From: Chamaecrista fasciculata
Lineage: Eukaryota; Streptophyta; Magnoliopsida; Fabales; Fabaceae
Reading direction: 5' to 3'
NCBI GenBank assembly: GCA_003254925.1
Contig: QANZ01018775.1
Location: 156,405 to 220,404, forward strand
DNA length: 64,000 bases
In this document: positions 1 to 12,700 of the stretch, piece by piece
How positions within the stretch are numbered: position 1 is the stretch's first letter
Layout: every line of letters begins with the position of its first letter
The notes under the pieces: generated by a model
What the model was told of the DNA's origin: nothing
What the model saw: only the letters and a program-made list of their open reading frames with translations
Database searches by the model: none
Made by a program: the position numbers and the translations under genes

Positions 1-1365
1 AAATTAAAAAAACAAGAAATAAACATGTGGAACTTGATAATTGGCTAACTGTATAGATATAATGGGAGAAAAAGTAGTAGATGAGATTTAAAAAAATGAA
101 AACTTATTATTTAGTCTTTTAATTTTCACACTTCTAACGATTTAGTCCTTGAATAATAGAAATATACTATTTAGTTACTGAATAACTACAAATATCAAAT
201 CAAACATTACATATATATATTTCTATGCCCGAACGGGCACGAAAAACCCCTAATTTGTTATATGTTTCATTATTTTATATTATTTATTATGCTAAAATTG
301 TAAAAAAAATAAATTTTCCATACTCCATATCTACCCATACTTCATGCAGCATCACTAATTAAAGCTGGCAAAACACGCCTCACTTGCTGGTCTGCCGTGT
401 AAAATGTCAAGTTGCAAGGGGCCAACCCGTATGGGCCCAATTGCTCTATCATTAACTATAATGTGACACATCATTTGGTACATGACTTTCAGATTTCACT
501 ATCACATCTAAATACTATAAACAAATACTTTTGAGTTTGGATTTTCATTAAAAACAAAAGAAAACTTTTCCCATCCTTAGGTAAATCATGTAAATCTCTT
601 CAAATAGCTAAATCAAATAGCAGCATATAAGATAGTACTATGTTGGATTTGCATGCAGGTGAGAATGCAGTCATACACAGAAATGCAGACTTTCCGAAGA
701 AGATGGAATAATGCCGTAAAGAAAGATAAATGTTGGATTGATCCATATGGACAAAAAACAAATGACTAAATGAGATTAGCCAATAGCCGAATTTTGCCAA
801 GTGGTCATGATTTTTTATATATATATATATTTAATATTTGAAATTGATACTCGCCAACATGCTTCATCTGCTTTTGGTGAACAAAGGATATGATGAATTT
901 AAAAAAGCCATCATTGTACAATAATCTTGTTTTTGCTATCATTTTGTGGGCAAACCATTTATTGCCTTAAATAATGATGTAATATGAAGAGATGGGTAAA
1001 GTAATAGCAGAGTTCATTTAGTAGCAGAGAAACGTGGGAGATTTGCTTTATTTTATTTTTTTTGGGTGGGGGGTAGTGTTTAAATAGTGAATGCCAATGT
1101 CAATAAACAATATGACAGAAATAAGTGTAAATTTTTTTTTTTCCAATTGAAATGTAATTCTGTGAAGTATAATATTATTGTCAGTAAGAAGGTTTTTAAA
1201 TATGGGGTTTGTTGTTGATTGAGTGAATAGAGTCTTGTGTTGTTCAGTAAAGTTTAATATAAAGTTATCAAGTAGAAATATTGCAAGCACCATTCTTCAA
1301 AGGCGATTGAGGCAAGGAAATCTTTCATTTTGTCTCTTCATTATTGTTGAAGTTGGATGTTGAAA
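1..1365. other. AT-rich intergenic DNA, no gene seen
   Basis: No open frame here looks like a protein and no exon with flanking splice sites was recognised. There is a short (TA)n run near 816-832 and a small palindrome (GCCCGAACGGGC) near 228-239. The strip is probably old non-coding or transposon-derived DNA upstream of the hAT-like element. Confidence 0.6.
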
Positions 1366-3063
1366 GTAGGGGTGAGCAGTGGGTTGGTTCACCTGTCAAC
1401 CCATAAAAATTCAACCTAACTTATAGCGGTGGTGTTGTGGTTTTAGGAGTTGGATCCGTTACAATACTCTAGGGGTGAAGTAAGGAGAGAGACAGAGACA
1501 ATGATAGAGAGAGAAAATGTAAGCTCGTGGTTTTAGTTAGTTTGAGTTTTTTGACTTGGGTTAGATTTGAAATAATCAACCTATAAGTTTATCGTGAGAC
1601 AATATCAGAACCAACGTAACTCGTGAACTCGCACATATTCTTTTTGTTTATATTTTTGTATGCTTTTTTTGTGTTTATATGGTTAATTCTTTAGGCCAAA
1701 GTGTAAATTTGGTCCTGTATCTTTGCTTCAGGTCCCAAATCAGTCATATATTTTTTTGGTCTCGAATTTGGTACTGTATTTTTGCTCCATGTCCCAAATT
1801 AGTCCTATATCTTTTTTAGTCTCAGTTTTGGTCCCATATGTTTTGAAAACTTCCCACCGTTAGTCCTTCGCCCATTTTAAACCGTTTACTAGGCAAATTA
1901 AGTCAGGAAAAATTACAAATCAGTCCTTTAAATTACAATTTAGTCCTAAAAACTTCAAGCCCCTTTCACTTTAGTCTCTAACTATCAAAATAAAAGTGAA
2001 AGAGCATCCTTGAAGATTCTCAAACCTTACATCTTGGTTCCTAATCCATGAATTCTTCATAAAATGGAATATAAATGCAAAAACAACACAATTAAAGCAA
2101 ATGGCAGAAGGACCATAATTGAAAACGCAGAAAGTTTAAAACTCACAGGAAAAACGTACGAAAATCACTGAGAAACTCAAGAACTCATCCAAAACCTCCA
2201 ATCCTCACTGAAATCTCACTCAAAATTCTTTCTTAAAGCATTTGATGACAATTGTTTGAGTGGGATTTCGATAAGGATTGAGATTTTTGAATGAGTTCTT
2301 GAGTTTCTCAGCGATTTTCGTACATTTTGCAACGAGTTTGGGGCATTTTCTGGTGGGTTTTAAATTTTATTGTTTTTAGTTTTGGTCCATTGCTTTAATT
2401 TGTGTTGTTTTTGCATTTCTATTCCACTTCTTGAAGAATTCGTGGATTAGAGACCAAGATGTAAGATTTGAGAATCTTCAAGATGCTATTGCACTTTTAT
2501 CTTGACCGTCAGGGACTAAAGTGAAACAAACTTGAAGTTTTCAGGACTAAACTATAATTTAAAGGATTGATTTGTAATTTTTCCTGACTTAATTTGCCTA
2601 GTTAACAGTATAAAATGAACATGGGACTAACGGTGGGAGGTTTTCAAAACATATGAGACCAAAACTGAGACAAAAAAATATACAAGACCAAATTCATACT
2701 TTGACCAATTCTTTATAATCAATCTATTTTGACTTTAGAATTTACATAATTATATATATGTATTACATTTATATACGTAACTACATAAATTTTGAATTAG
2801 TTTTTAACTTTTTTAATGTATAGGTTTTTTATTCATTACTTACAAGTGTATGATAATTTTTTTCTTATAAAATCATTTTTTTTAGAAGAATATGTGTTGA
2901 TCAACGAACCTAACCCAACCCAACCCATAAAATTGAGAGTTAGATTAGGTCAAGTTGAATGATTAAAAGTTGAAAACCAATTCAATCCAGTTTGCAAATA
3001 GATGTGCGGATTGAGTTGAAATTATCTCCAAAGTCAATCCAACTCAATCCATGCTCATCTTGG
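1366..3063. mobile_element. hAT-like non-autonomous element, interrupted by a MULE foldback
   Basis: The left end reads GTAGGGGTGAGCAGTGGGTT and the right end, read on the other strand, begins CCAAGATGAGCATGGATTG. Both carry the GGGTGAGC-like ends and the repeated 'GGGTT/AACCC' words common in plant hAT MITEs. An imperfect 8-bp target duplication flanks it: TGTTGAAA at 1358-1365 and TGTTGATA at 3064-3071. Without the 1013-bp insertion at 1694-2706 and its 9-bp duplication, the element is about 676 bp, close to the 615-bp hAT element at 27535-28149. It contains no transposase. Ends and superfamily are inferred from motif and duplication length. Confidence 0.55.
1694..2706. mobile_element. MULE-type foldback element (nearly perfect palindrome, 1013 bp)
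   Basis: The two halves are inverted copies along nearly their whole length, with a small spacer near 2230-2260. The left end GGCCAAAGTGTAAATTTGGTC matches the complement of the right end, GGTCAAAGTATGAATTTGGTC. A perfect 9-bp target duplication, AATTCTTTA, lies at 1685-1693 and 2707-2715; nine bases is the usual Mutator-like length. No protein is encoded, so it must have moved with a transposase from elsewhere. It sits inside the hAT-like element at 1366-3063 and is therefore the younger of the two. The transcript would fold into a long hairpin. Confidence 0.85.
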
Positions 3064-3074
3064 TGTTGATAATG

Positions 3075-3350
3075 ATTCTTAAATGTATGTTTGAATTGAG
3101 AATGAAGAAGGATAAAAGAAAGGAGAGGATGAAGAATGACACATCCTCCTCCTTGAGAAGTTGAAAATTCAAGATAAGAAAGGATTGATTTTTAATCTTC
3201 AATTTTACTTCTCTTTTATAAATTTCAAACATCTCAAATTAAAAAGGGGAGTTGCTTATCAAACAAGAAAGAGTTATCTTTTCCTCCCCTCCCTTCCCTT
3301 CTTCTTCAATCTTTTTTTTCTTCTTCCTTCCCAATTATCTAAACAAGTCT
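3075..3350. repeat. Purine/pyrimidine foldback repeat, MITE-like
   Basis: A left part rich in GGA/GAAGG faces a right part rich in CCTTCC, with outer words of the form ATGTTTGAA and TCTAAACAAGT that are complementary in outline. Similar structures occur near 7690-7985, 33700-34015 and 35043-35415. I could not fix a target duplication, so the ends and the class are uncertain. Confidence 0.3.
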
Positions 3351-3884
3351 TATTCTTTTTCTTTTTTTGCCAAATGTCCTAAAGAAAGTTAATTAGTAAA
3401 ATGTCTTATGTTAAGTAATTATTTTTGTGTGCCTTCTTTTCAAACAATATAATTGATGCTCTTAAAAGAAGAAATTTGTAATATACTAGAAATTTTTGTG
3501 ACGGAGACTCTTGAAAATCATCTCAGTTTATTAAATAAAGATAGACATTAAAAAAACGATGAAAATAACAAATTTTAGAGACAACATTAATAATAAATGG
3601 ACTTTAAGGACAATAATAGAAATTAATAAACAATTTAAAGAAAAAAAAAGTGCTTCTGCGTGCCAATTATTTTTCTCAAATCATAGGTATAATTTATGTG
3701 TTACAACTTGGAGCAACTAATTTTGTTAGGACTTACTGATCATGCCTAATTCATGATTCTTTTATGGCGTCAGACTCTTCAGAAATTAGTTGTTTCTCTT
3801 TTCTTGTAATGTTAAAAAAATGTAGATTGATTTCAAATTATACTTTTAAATTTATTTTGATCATAAATATTTTAAATTTAATAT

Positions 3885-4215
3885 TTTTAGATAAAAGTAC
3901 TAATTTCGTCATCAATTTTTTTTCAGTCAATTTTGTTCTCAATGTTTTATATTTTGGTCAATTTTATCTATTGACTAACTTTTTCTACTAAATTAACGAC
4001 ATATTGCATTTTGTTTTTCAATCTGAGTTACGATTTTAATTTATTTTTATTTTTCTTGGTCACATAAATTGAATTGTTAATATTTGGCTAAAGTGAGAGC
4101 AAATGATAAAATTGACCAAAATGTGAAACATTAGGGACGAAATTGGCAATAAAAAAATATTGTGGATGAAATTGACAGTTGATGTAAAATTTAAGGATAA
4201 AATAAATACTTTTGC
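3885..4215. repeat. AT-rich inverted-repeat MITE-like element
   Basis: The arm with TTTTATATTTTGGTCAATTTTAT (left) faces GATAAAATTGACCAAAATGTG (right), and the outer words AAAAGTA and TACTTTT are complementary. The arms read like 'GTCAATTTTGTTCTCAATG' and their complement, typical of small foldback elements in dicots. Related single arms occur near 43290-43420 and 55370-55680. No clear target duplication was found. Confidence 0.45.
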
Positions 4216-5499
4216 TATATTTTTATTTAGTTTTATTTTAATCTAGTTGTCTCAAATCAAGTAAATATATTTCTCTAATATTAAATCTGAATGTAATAAG
4301 TTTAAAATTACGTATTTTTTTATAGTATTTTTTATTTAGATGGAACAATAAATAAATGGATTAAATTAACTAATTAAGTCTTGCATATAAGTTACTATTC
4401 ATTTCATGATCAAATAAATAAAATTTATCATATTTTTCTTATTTTAAATCTAAATACAATGAGTTTAAAATTATAAATTAGTTGATTTTAATGATTTATT
4501 TTTCAAATAAGATTGTCGGCAAATAAAATTAAACCAAATTTAAAAGTTGATTTAAAACAAAAGTAAAAAATTGTGAAGATTATATACAGAATTTTTTTTT
4601 TAATTTAGAAAGTACATATCAAAATTGAAAAACCTTTAAACATGTCAAATCTTTTAATGTATAAAATTAACTTATCCATAAAAGAAATAGTAATTTACTC
4701 TTGAAGTCGTGGATATGTGCACGCCACCACTTGACTTTTAAAGATAAGATTAGACCTTACTTTAAAATAAGACTCTAATGTTAAGATCCATTTAAAAAAA
4801 AAAATTATTAAGATCCGTGCTGGAATAAAATGTATAAAAAAAATTAGTGTCCCACCCATAAATATTTTTTAAGTGCCGTCAATGATTTGTTTATTGCACA
4901 TGACAATGATAATGTAGAAACCCATGATGCATAATGAATTTGTGATCTATCGCATATTCACATCAAATTCTTAAAACCATTTTGGCATAAAGCCATAAAC
5001 TAATACTTGCTGTCTTACCTGATAATGACATTTATAATAATATATGTTAGAATCTATTTGTACTCTTTTTTAATATCAGAATCTCGTGATTTTAGTATTT
5101 AAAAATTTCACGTCTAACTATTAGTTCATTCTTTAAATTATCCCTGCACCTAATTTTGCCATCTTTCTATAATAAGCTATTTAATAGTTTTTACTTCAAT
5201 ATTTAATCTTTTATCCTTTTAGTTCTCATTTTCTTACTCAAGCAAGTTTAAATTTAAAGAATTTATTATATATTTTTAATAGTTATTAGTATATTTTTAT
5301 TATTTTAAATTAAATATATTATTTTTAATTTATTTAATTATTAACGGTCCGACTCCGGTTGAACCCCGGTTGAACCATTGAACCTTGAACCCCTACTTTG
5401 TCCAGTTCAATGACCGGTTCGATTTTAATAACATTGGATCAAACCACGATAAATTATTTATGTTCATCTATTCTTCTCTATATTCTACATTCTACATTG
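4216..5499. other. AT-rich intergenic DNA, no gene seen
   Basis: No coding signal. A short GC-richer patch near 5340-5440 has repeated GGTTGAACC words, which look like a transposon end, but no partner end or target duplication was identified. Confidence 0.5.
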
Positions 5500-5990
5500 T
5501 CATGACTTTGTTTAATGTATAAATATTTGTTATGAGATATTGTAGTCTTCTAGGTGACTTGTACGGGAATTCAAGTAAGGGGAAGATTTGTAAAGATTGT
5601 AATCTTATAGTTAAGATTTGGGATATTTTATGTAATCTTTTAATGTGACTTGTATTCAGTTAGTTGCTAATTGTTGGGGATAAGCATATCTTAGTGGTTA
5701 AGAATTTAAGTAATTGGGCCTATTATCCTAATAGGCCTAGGTTTAGTAATCCTTATAGGACTAGGGTTTGAGATGCTTATAAATAGTTAGCTAGGGTTGA
5801 TGAAAGTAGCACATCACAAGATATCTCAGGAGATACTCTTAGGGATTCATTCATCAGGTTATTGTATTCTCATATTCTTATTGTATTCTCATATTCTTTA
5901 TAGTGAAGCTCGTTGCTCTACTCTGAATCCTAATATTGTCCAACCCCTATTCAATGAAAATTGAAACCGGTAATTTTTATCAGGTAGCTA
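5500..5990 (+). mobile_element. Possible solo LTR or LTR fragment (fossil)
   Basis: The patch has the layout of a plant LTR on the + strand: a TATA-like CTTATAAATAG near 5778, a following leader-like stretch, and a 21-bp direct duplication with ATTCTCATATTCTTA near 5865-5905. No internal retrotransposon coding sequence adjoins it and the edges are not resolved. It is broken and old. It could instead be unrelated promoter-like sequence. Confidence 0.25.
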
Positions 5991-6750
5991 ACATTTAGCA
6001 TGAAACTATTTCTTTCAATCTTAAACTCAAAAACCTTTCCAAAAACTTTCAGTTTTTTTTTTCTCTAATATTTTTTTCCCGCTCAAATTTCTCTAAGGTT
6101 TCAATGCTAAATCTATTCGAAGATGAACACACGTTAATATGATGTACATAATTGGATTGAAAACTAGAAGGAAATAACCTAAAGAAAGAAAACAAATATC
6201 CAAAATCTATACTGATAAATTCCTTAACATTATTAGACTAATTACTAATTACTAACAATAACATTTTCGTTTCATCATTGGAATTCCAAATTAGCCAAAA
6301 TTAGTCCTTTCGTCTTCGTCGTCATATGATCTCCGACGTTACAACTGGCGATCATCTGATTCTGTCATCATCATGAGGCCCCACCACAAAGTCATGTGCA
6401 AAATGCAAGCTCCGACGTTTCCGACGATTTTCCTTTTTCGAATTTAATTATCATTGTTTTATACCGATTTCTTGATGAATTATTTTAGGAAATTCAACAG
6501 CGATATCGTGAAAAGAATCTGAGTGTAAAGTTGTTTTGTTGAATTTTTTTAATTCGCAGGGGGGACACGAGAGAGAAATCGAAGGACGCATGTGAGACAA
6601 AGAAAAAGGCGAACGAAACAGTGTCGTAGAAGCGTTAGAAGATTCTTCAAAGCTCTGCGCATTTGAGAGCAGGTGGCTATTGATTGATGATTGTTCTTGA
6701 AGCTTTTGGAGAAAATTGATTAGAGAGAGAGAGAGAGAAAGAGGAAGAAC
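5991..6750 (+). promoter_or_regulatory. Probable promoter and 5' UTR of the CLC gene
   Basis: The strip just upstream of the channel start codon is less AT-rich from about 6310 on and ends in a GA-rich leader (GAGAGAGAGAG at about 6724-6740), a common 5' UTR feature in plants. No certain TATA box was picked out. The exact transcription start cannot be read from sequence alone. Confidence 0.4.
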
Positions 6751-9700
6751 ATGGATGAAGAGAGGGAGCTAGAAATTGAAGGAGGGATGGTGATTGCGAT
6801 GGGGAACGAAGAGAGGGATGGGAATGTATCAGGATCATTATCAGCCTCAGACGACGCCGTTTCTAAGGACAGCATCCTCACGGAGCCATTGCTTCTCAAG
6901 AACAGCAGGATGAATAATACCTCCCAGCTGGCCATTGTTGGAGCCAAAATCTGTCCGATTGAGAGTCTCGATTACGAGTATGCTTTTCCTTTCCTTTCTC
7001 TTGTTTTCGATTTTTAAGCGACAAAAGTCATTGAAACGAGTACTGTTTAATCTGATTCGAGATATGGTTTTTGATTTTGTAAGTTAAAATGATTACCACC
7101 CTGGTTGGTTTTGAGCGGAAACTGTTCATGGTTGTGACCGACCTCTTGTTTGGTTGGCGAGAAAATGAAGTTGAGAGAGGGAATGATATGAAAATACAAA
7201 TATATTTAAGATGTTTTGGATTTTAAAGCTGCTGCTGCTTCTTTTCTTTTTAAAAAAGTCCAAAGGCTCAATCCTATAACTTTTCTATCTGCTTCTTCTG
7301 CCATTTGCGATCATCTGTTTTAATTTACCTTTCTGATGGCCAAATTTTTAGTTCTAGCTTATTTTTTATTTTCCAAAAAAAAAAAAAAGAAATGAAAGAA
7401 TTTGGTTCATCAGAATGATTTTGTTGATTACATAGGTTAAATGATATCACCCTGATTGGTTTTGGGCTGAAACTTTTATAAATCTGATTAATAGTTTGTC
7501 TTTGGTTAACTCTTTTCTGGCAAAGACCGACAAATTCAGTAAAACTGTCATTACTCGGTGGAGGCATTTGTTTTTCTTAAGGTTACAATCTTTCCACATA
7601 CTGTTCAACTTAGTACACTGTCTTGGTTGACAAGGGTTATTATTTAGCTCAGCTTACTGTTTACTGTCTCTGGTCGTTCCTAAACTTTAAGTTTATATTT
7701 GGATTGGGGACTAGGGAAGGGAGGTGAAGAGAAGGAATGGGATCATTATTATGTCATCTTTCCCTTGTTTGGTAGTTGAAATTCAGAAGAGAAGATAATG
7801 GAGAATTTAGGTATACTGGTGTTTACAAATTCAACATACCTCCAAATTGAAGTATTTTAGGAGTTACTCACACTCAATCAGGGAAAAGAGATATGGAAGG
7901 TTAACCTTCCTTGACACCCCCCTCCCTTCTTCTCTAATCACTTTCCTTACCTTCCCCTCTTATTTCCCAAACATGCTTTAAATATATCTCTCAGTTCAGT
8001 TTTTGTCGTCTCTTGATATCTTCAGCCCAATCTTTTATCAGAGTTATATTCTCGATCTTTGAAGCATAGCATGCTCAATTTTCTTTTTCTTTCCCAAATT
8101 AATTTTATAAATCTTTCATTTCCAGCTTTACTGGGTGAACCAGGTTGCTTGGATAGTTGGATGATTTCAAATAGCTAGCTTAGTAAGCTTCTCCTTCCAC
8201 CCAATACTGTTAAAAATTTGCGGTCTGGGTACTACTTCTATAAACCTCTTGTTAGAAATTTGCGGTCTCAGTTTGTCATGTGAGTTCTTGAACTAAAAAG
8301 TTAGAAAAGAGTTTGAAGGATGAAGTCAATGGATTATGTTCCACGGAACATGATGAAATCGTTTGAATCAAACTCTTTGTTTTTATTTCATCATTGCATA
8401 ATAGATTTCTACCTTACAGGCTTACAGATGCCAAATCATTCCTTTTTATTTTTGAGTTCACAACAGTTTCTTTTGTTCTGAACCATGCTTCATAGTTCAT
8501 AGTATAACTTATAACTTCATTTTGTTTGTCTTCTCTTGCAGGATCATTGAGAATGATCTTTTTAAGCAAGATTGGAGGGCTAGAACGAAGGTCGAGATAT
8601 GTCAGTATGTAGTTCTTAAATGGACACTTGCACTTCTTATCGGCTTAAGTACTGGGGTTGTTGGCTTTTTTAATAACCTTGCTGTTGAGAATATTGCTGG
8701 GTTCAAGCTTCTACTCACTAACAATCTGATGCTTAAGGAAAAGTATGTGTAGTTCTTATCAATCTTATGCAATCTAAGTTTATTTATTCGAATTTTATTC
8801 TGCATTGGTTATAATGTGCTTCTCATACCCCTCCCTTTTTGTTTTTCTCTTATTTTTAAGTTGTGTACTTAAACCTAATAATTGTGCTTCTAGCATTCTC
8901 AATCTATATGAGCTTTACATTTTAACCTCAGATCAAACTTGTGTACATTTTGAGTCTATTCAAATTTACGTTGGTAAAAAGGAAAATGAGGGTGTGAATG
9001 TTATATTGTGAAAAGGCCCAACACATTTTCAATGTTTCCTAGTTTTTGTCAATATTTTTCTAGAAAAAATTTTCTCTTAAATTGTACCAAACACACTTTC
9101 AATCCTATTTTTAATCTTCAGTAGAACCAAAAAACAAGAAATGGGGATAGTAAACACGGCATTTTCTTTGAACTTTTTTTAAAAAGTAAACCCTTTAAAC
9201 ATATAAATGTTATCATTTGGTAAGACTCAAATTGAAAATCGCATAAACTTTTTAATCTTTTAATTAAATTTGATTCAAAAATAAAGATGAACAAAATTTT
9301 AACCTCATGTAACAAATATATTTTTAAAAATATTCAAAAATATTCAAAAATATTCAAAATATAGATAAATTTTAAGAAATAGAAATGGAATCTGAAAGTA
9401 TAACACCCTAAAAGCTTTCATAGATTTTTCATTAGGGTTTTCTCATATTGCTTTCTAGTTCTATTACAGTGAGCAAATATAAATCAAGCCAATCAGCTTA
9501 AATTTTTTTTTTTTTTTATAGAATTGTATGCATGACAGTGAAACAAACGTGAAGTAACCAGAATCAGTTGCATATTTGTCCTCCTTTGATCCCTGTCTTG
9601 CTTTTTTTTTCCTTAATTAATTTTTTGTTTTGTTTTTAATGTTCTTTGACTTTTATTTTAATGGCTTGCTTAACCTAAAGGCTTTTATACTTTGCTCTTG

Positions 9701-12700
9701 TGATGAGCAAGCTATTACTAACTTTAGTATCTTGGAATAAGTACAATATGGCCTTCACTCCAGTGCAGGTACTATCAGGCCTTTGCAACATTTGCTGGTT
9801 GTAACATGGTTTTGGCTGCAGCTGCTGCTGCCCTCTGTGCCTACATTGCCCCGGCTGCGGCAGGGTCCGGCATACCTGAGGTGAAGGCCTACCTCAATGG
9901 TATAGATGCTCACTCTATATTGGCTCCAAGTACCCTCTTTGTAAAGGTTCGTTATCTAACCACTCAATATAACATTTTGTGTGTTTGAACTTCATAATTT
10001 TTGTTCTCTTCCCAATATATGCATGACATAATGACAGCCACTCTTTCCAAGTAAGCACTTAGACTGGAATCCTTTTCTTTTCTAATCATTTTGTCAAGAA
10101 CCTTTTCAACTCAAAAGTTCAAGTTATCATATGAAGGTTCATGATTGATTTTATTGGTATCTTTAACACCTCCCCCTACATGAAAGCTTTGGGCTTAAAA
10201 GGTAGACAGAGTATAAGAACCACCTACTTTGTTTTGAAATTTCATCTAAGTATAGAAGAACCAGGGCAGATAAGGATCAAACTCCTGACCATTTAGTCAT
10301 GGTTAAGTTTTGGTATTATGTCAAAAACTATTTTAACTTGAAAGCTTAAGCTGTTAAGTAAAGGCCTATCTCTAACAAACTTCACATTTCTCTATATCTG
10401 TTAAAATGGTTTATGAGGAATTTTCAGTTAATGGTAAGAAGTTAATTGACATTTGACATTCTAATTTTGTATCTATTTTCATTTTTCGGGTTCCTAGGTT
10501 GATGGCTTGTGAGTTAATACTAAGATTAATTATTTCTTAGTATTTCTCCTGCCAATATGAGAAAAGAAATATTGAAAAGGTAGTAGGTACACTTGATACA
10601 GGGGCAATTTCTACAGAAATAGAATCTCTAATTGAATATTATCTTGAAGTATGCTACAAGTTCTGGTGAAGAGTAGTTGACTGATAAAGGAATATACATA
10701 TTCTCTTTGCTGAATGGTTTGACGTAGGTTAACTAAGACATGGTTTGAACTCTGCAGATTTTTGGTTCAATTTTTGGGGTTGCAGCAGGGTTTGTTGTTG
10801 GTAAGGAAGGCCCTATGGTACATACCGGTGCTTGCATAGCTAATTTACTTGGACAAGGTGGCTCCCAAAAATATCGGCTGACCTGGAAATGGCTGAGATT
10901 CTTTAAAAATGACCGGGATCGAAGGGATTTGATCACGTGTGGTGCTGCTGCTGGGGTTGCTGCTGCCTTCCGTGCGCCAGTTGGTGGTGTCCTTTTTGCA
11001 CTTGAAGAAGCAGCATCATGGTCCCCCTCTCTCCCTTTATATCAATAATTATCACTGGGAATTTATTTACTACTATTGCACAATAATTTTTCATGTAGAA
11101 CCTTAGACAATAGGGTTATCAGTACAACATTTCTTAAAAAAGTTATTTTTAGTCACCATGCAGAAATTCTGGAAGGCTTAACAAGTTGTTGATTAATTTT
11201 TCTTGTGATTATGTTTATTTTCATGGATATCTTTTAATTCTAGGTGGAGGAGCGCTCTGCTGTGGCGTACTTTCTTTACAACAGCTGTAGTAGCAGTAGT
11301 GCTAAGAACTTTCATTGGATTGTGCCGGGGCGGTAAATGTGGTCTTTTTGGGGAAGGTGGTTTGATCATGTTTGATGTCAATCAAGCAAAGCCTACATAC
11401 GGAAACGGTGACCTCCTTGTAGTTGTATTTCTTGGAGTTATAGGAGGAATTTTGGGAAGCCTTTACAACTTTCTTGTTGATAAGGTCCTTCGCACTTATA
11501 GCATCATAAATGAGTAGGTCTTCAAAATTCCCTTCTTTGAAAATACAAGTGCATAGTATTTGTTGTTATCACATTTACATATTCTATATTGACTTAATTG
11601 CTAAAGAATAGTTGTGTTCCTAAAACCCCTCACATAGAAGCCCTGGTACCATGTCAAGAACCATGAATATCCATAAGCTTAGCTTGTTAAATGAAGGTCT
11701 GATTAATCTCAATAGTATCTTTAGTGAAATCAAAGAACCCTAAAAACTTGATCTCAAAGTTTAATATTATGTTATCTAAAGAAACTTAGAAATGTTATTG
11801 AGTTGTCGAATTAAATGGTCTATAATTATTTTTATCTAAGGGATAGGGAGAGTGCTGACCCCTCGAAAGCCAGTGGTTTTGCATGTTACTGTTTTTAGAA
11901 GTGTTGTTAGTCAGCATTTGAGTAGGTAAATTCTAACAAATAAAGATATGTGTTATAAAATTTCTCTGCTGATTCTCTCTAATCAAGCCTTTCAATCTGT
12001 AGTTACACTTCGAGAAGTAGAAAGAATTGCAATCCCCATCCCTCCTAAAATTCTAGCTATTTAATGATAATTGATAATTAGAATAGATTTGTAGACCACG
12101 ACTGTGATTTGTTTTAAATTCAAATTAGTTTTAAATGATCTTTCCTATGGAATGGGGTCAAAATGTAGAGGACTACATATATGCTTCTCATTGTTTGTTT
12201 TTTCTAAAAAAACTATATACAGCTTGTAGAGATGCATGCTTATTTTTTTCTGTATGATGACACTTTGTGCTTATTTATTTATTTTTATTACCATACTGAT
12301 TGATAATTATGAATTTCAGGAGAGGCCCTCTGTTCAAAATTGTACTTGTTGTCTTAATCTCCTTCTTGACCTCTTGTTGCTCTTATGGCCTTCCATGGCT
12401 ATCACAATGCGTACCTTGTCCACCTAACTTGGGGGACCAGTGCCCGACCATAGGTCGCTCCGGAAACTTCAAGAACTTTCAATGTCCACCTAACCACTAC
12501 AATGATCTTGCTTCTCTGTTTTTCACTACCAACGATGATGCCATCCGCAACCTCTTCATCTCTGGTTCTCACAAGGAGTTTCAGCTCTCTACTCTTCTAA
12601 TCTTCTTTGTTGCCATATATGCCCTTGGAATCATCACGTATGGAATTGCTGTTCCCTCCGGGCTCTTCATTCCCGTCATACTTGCTGGGTCCTCATATGG

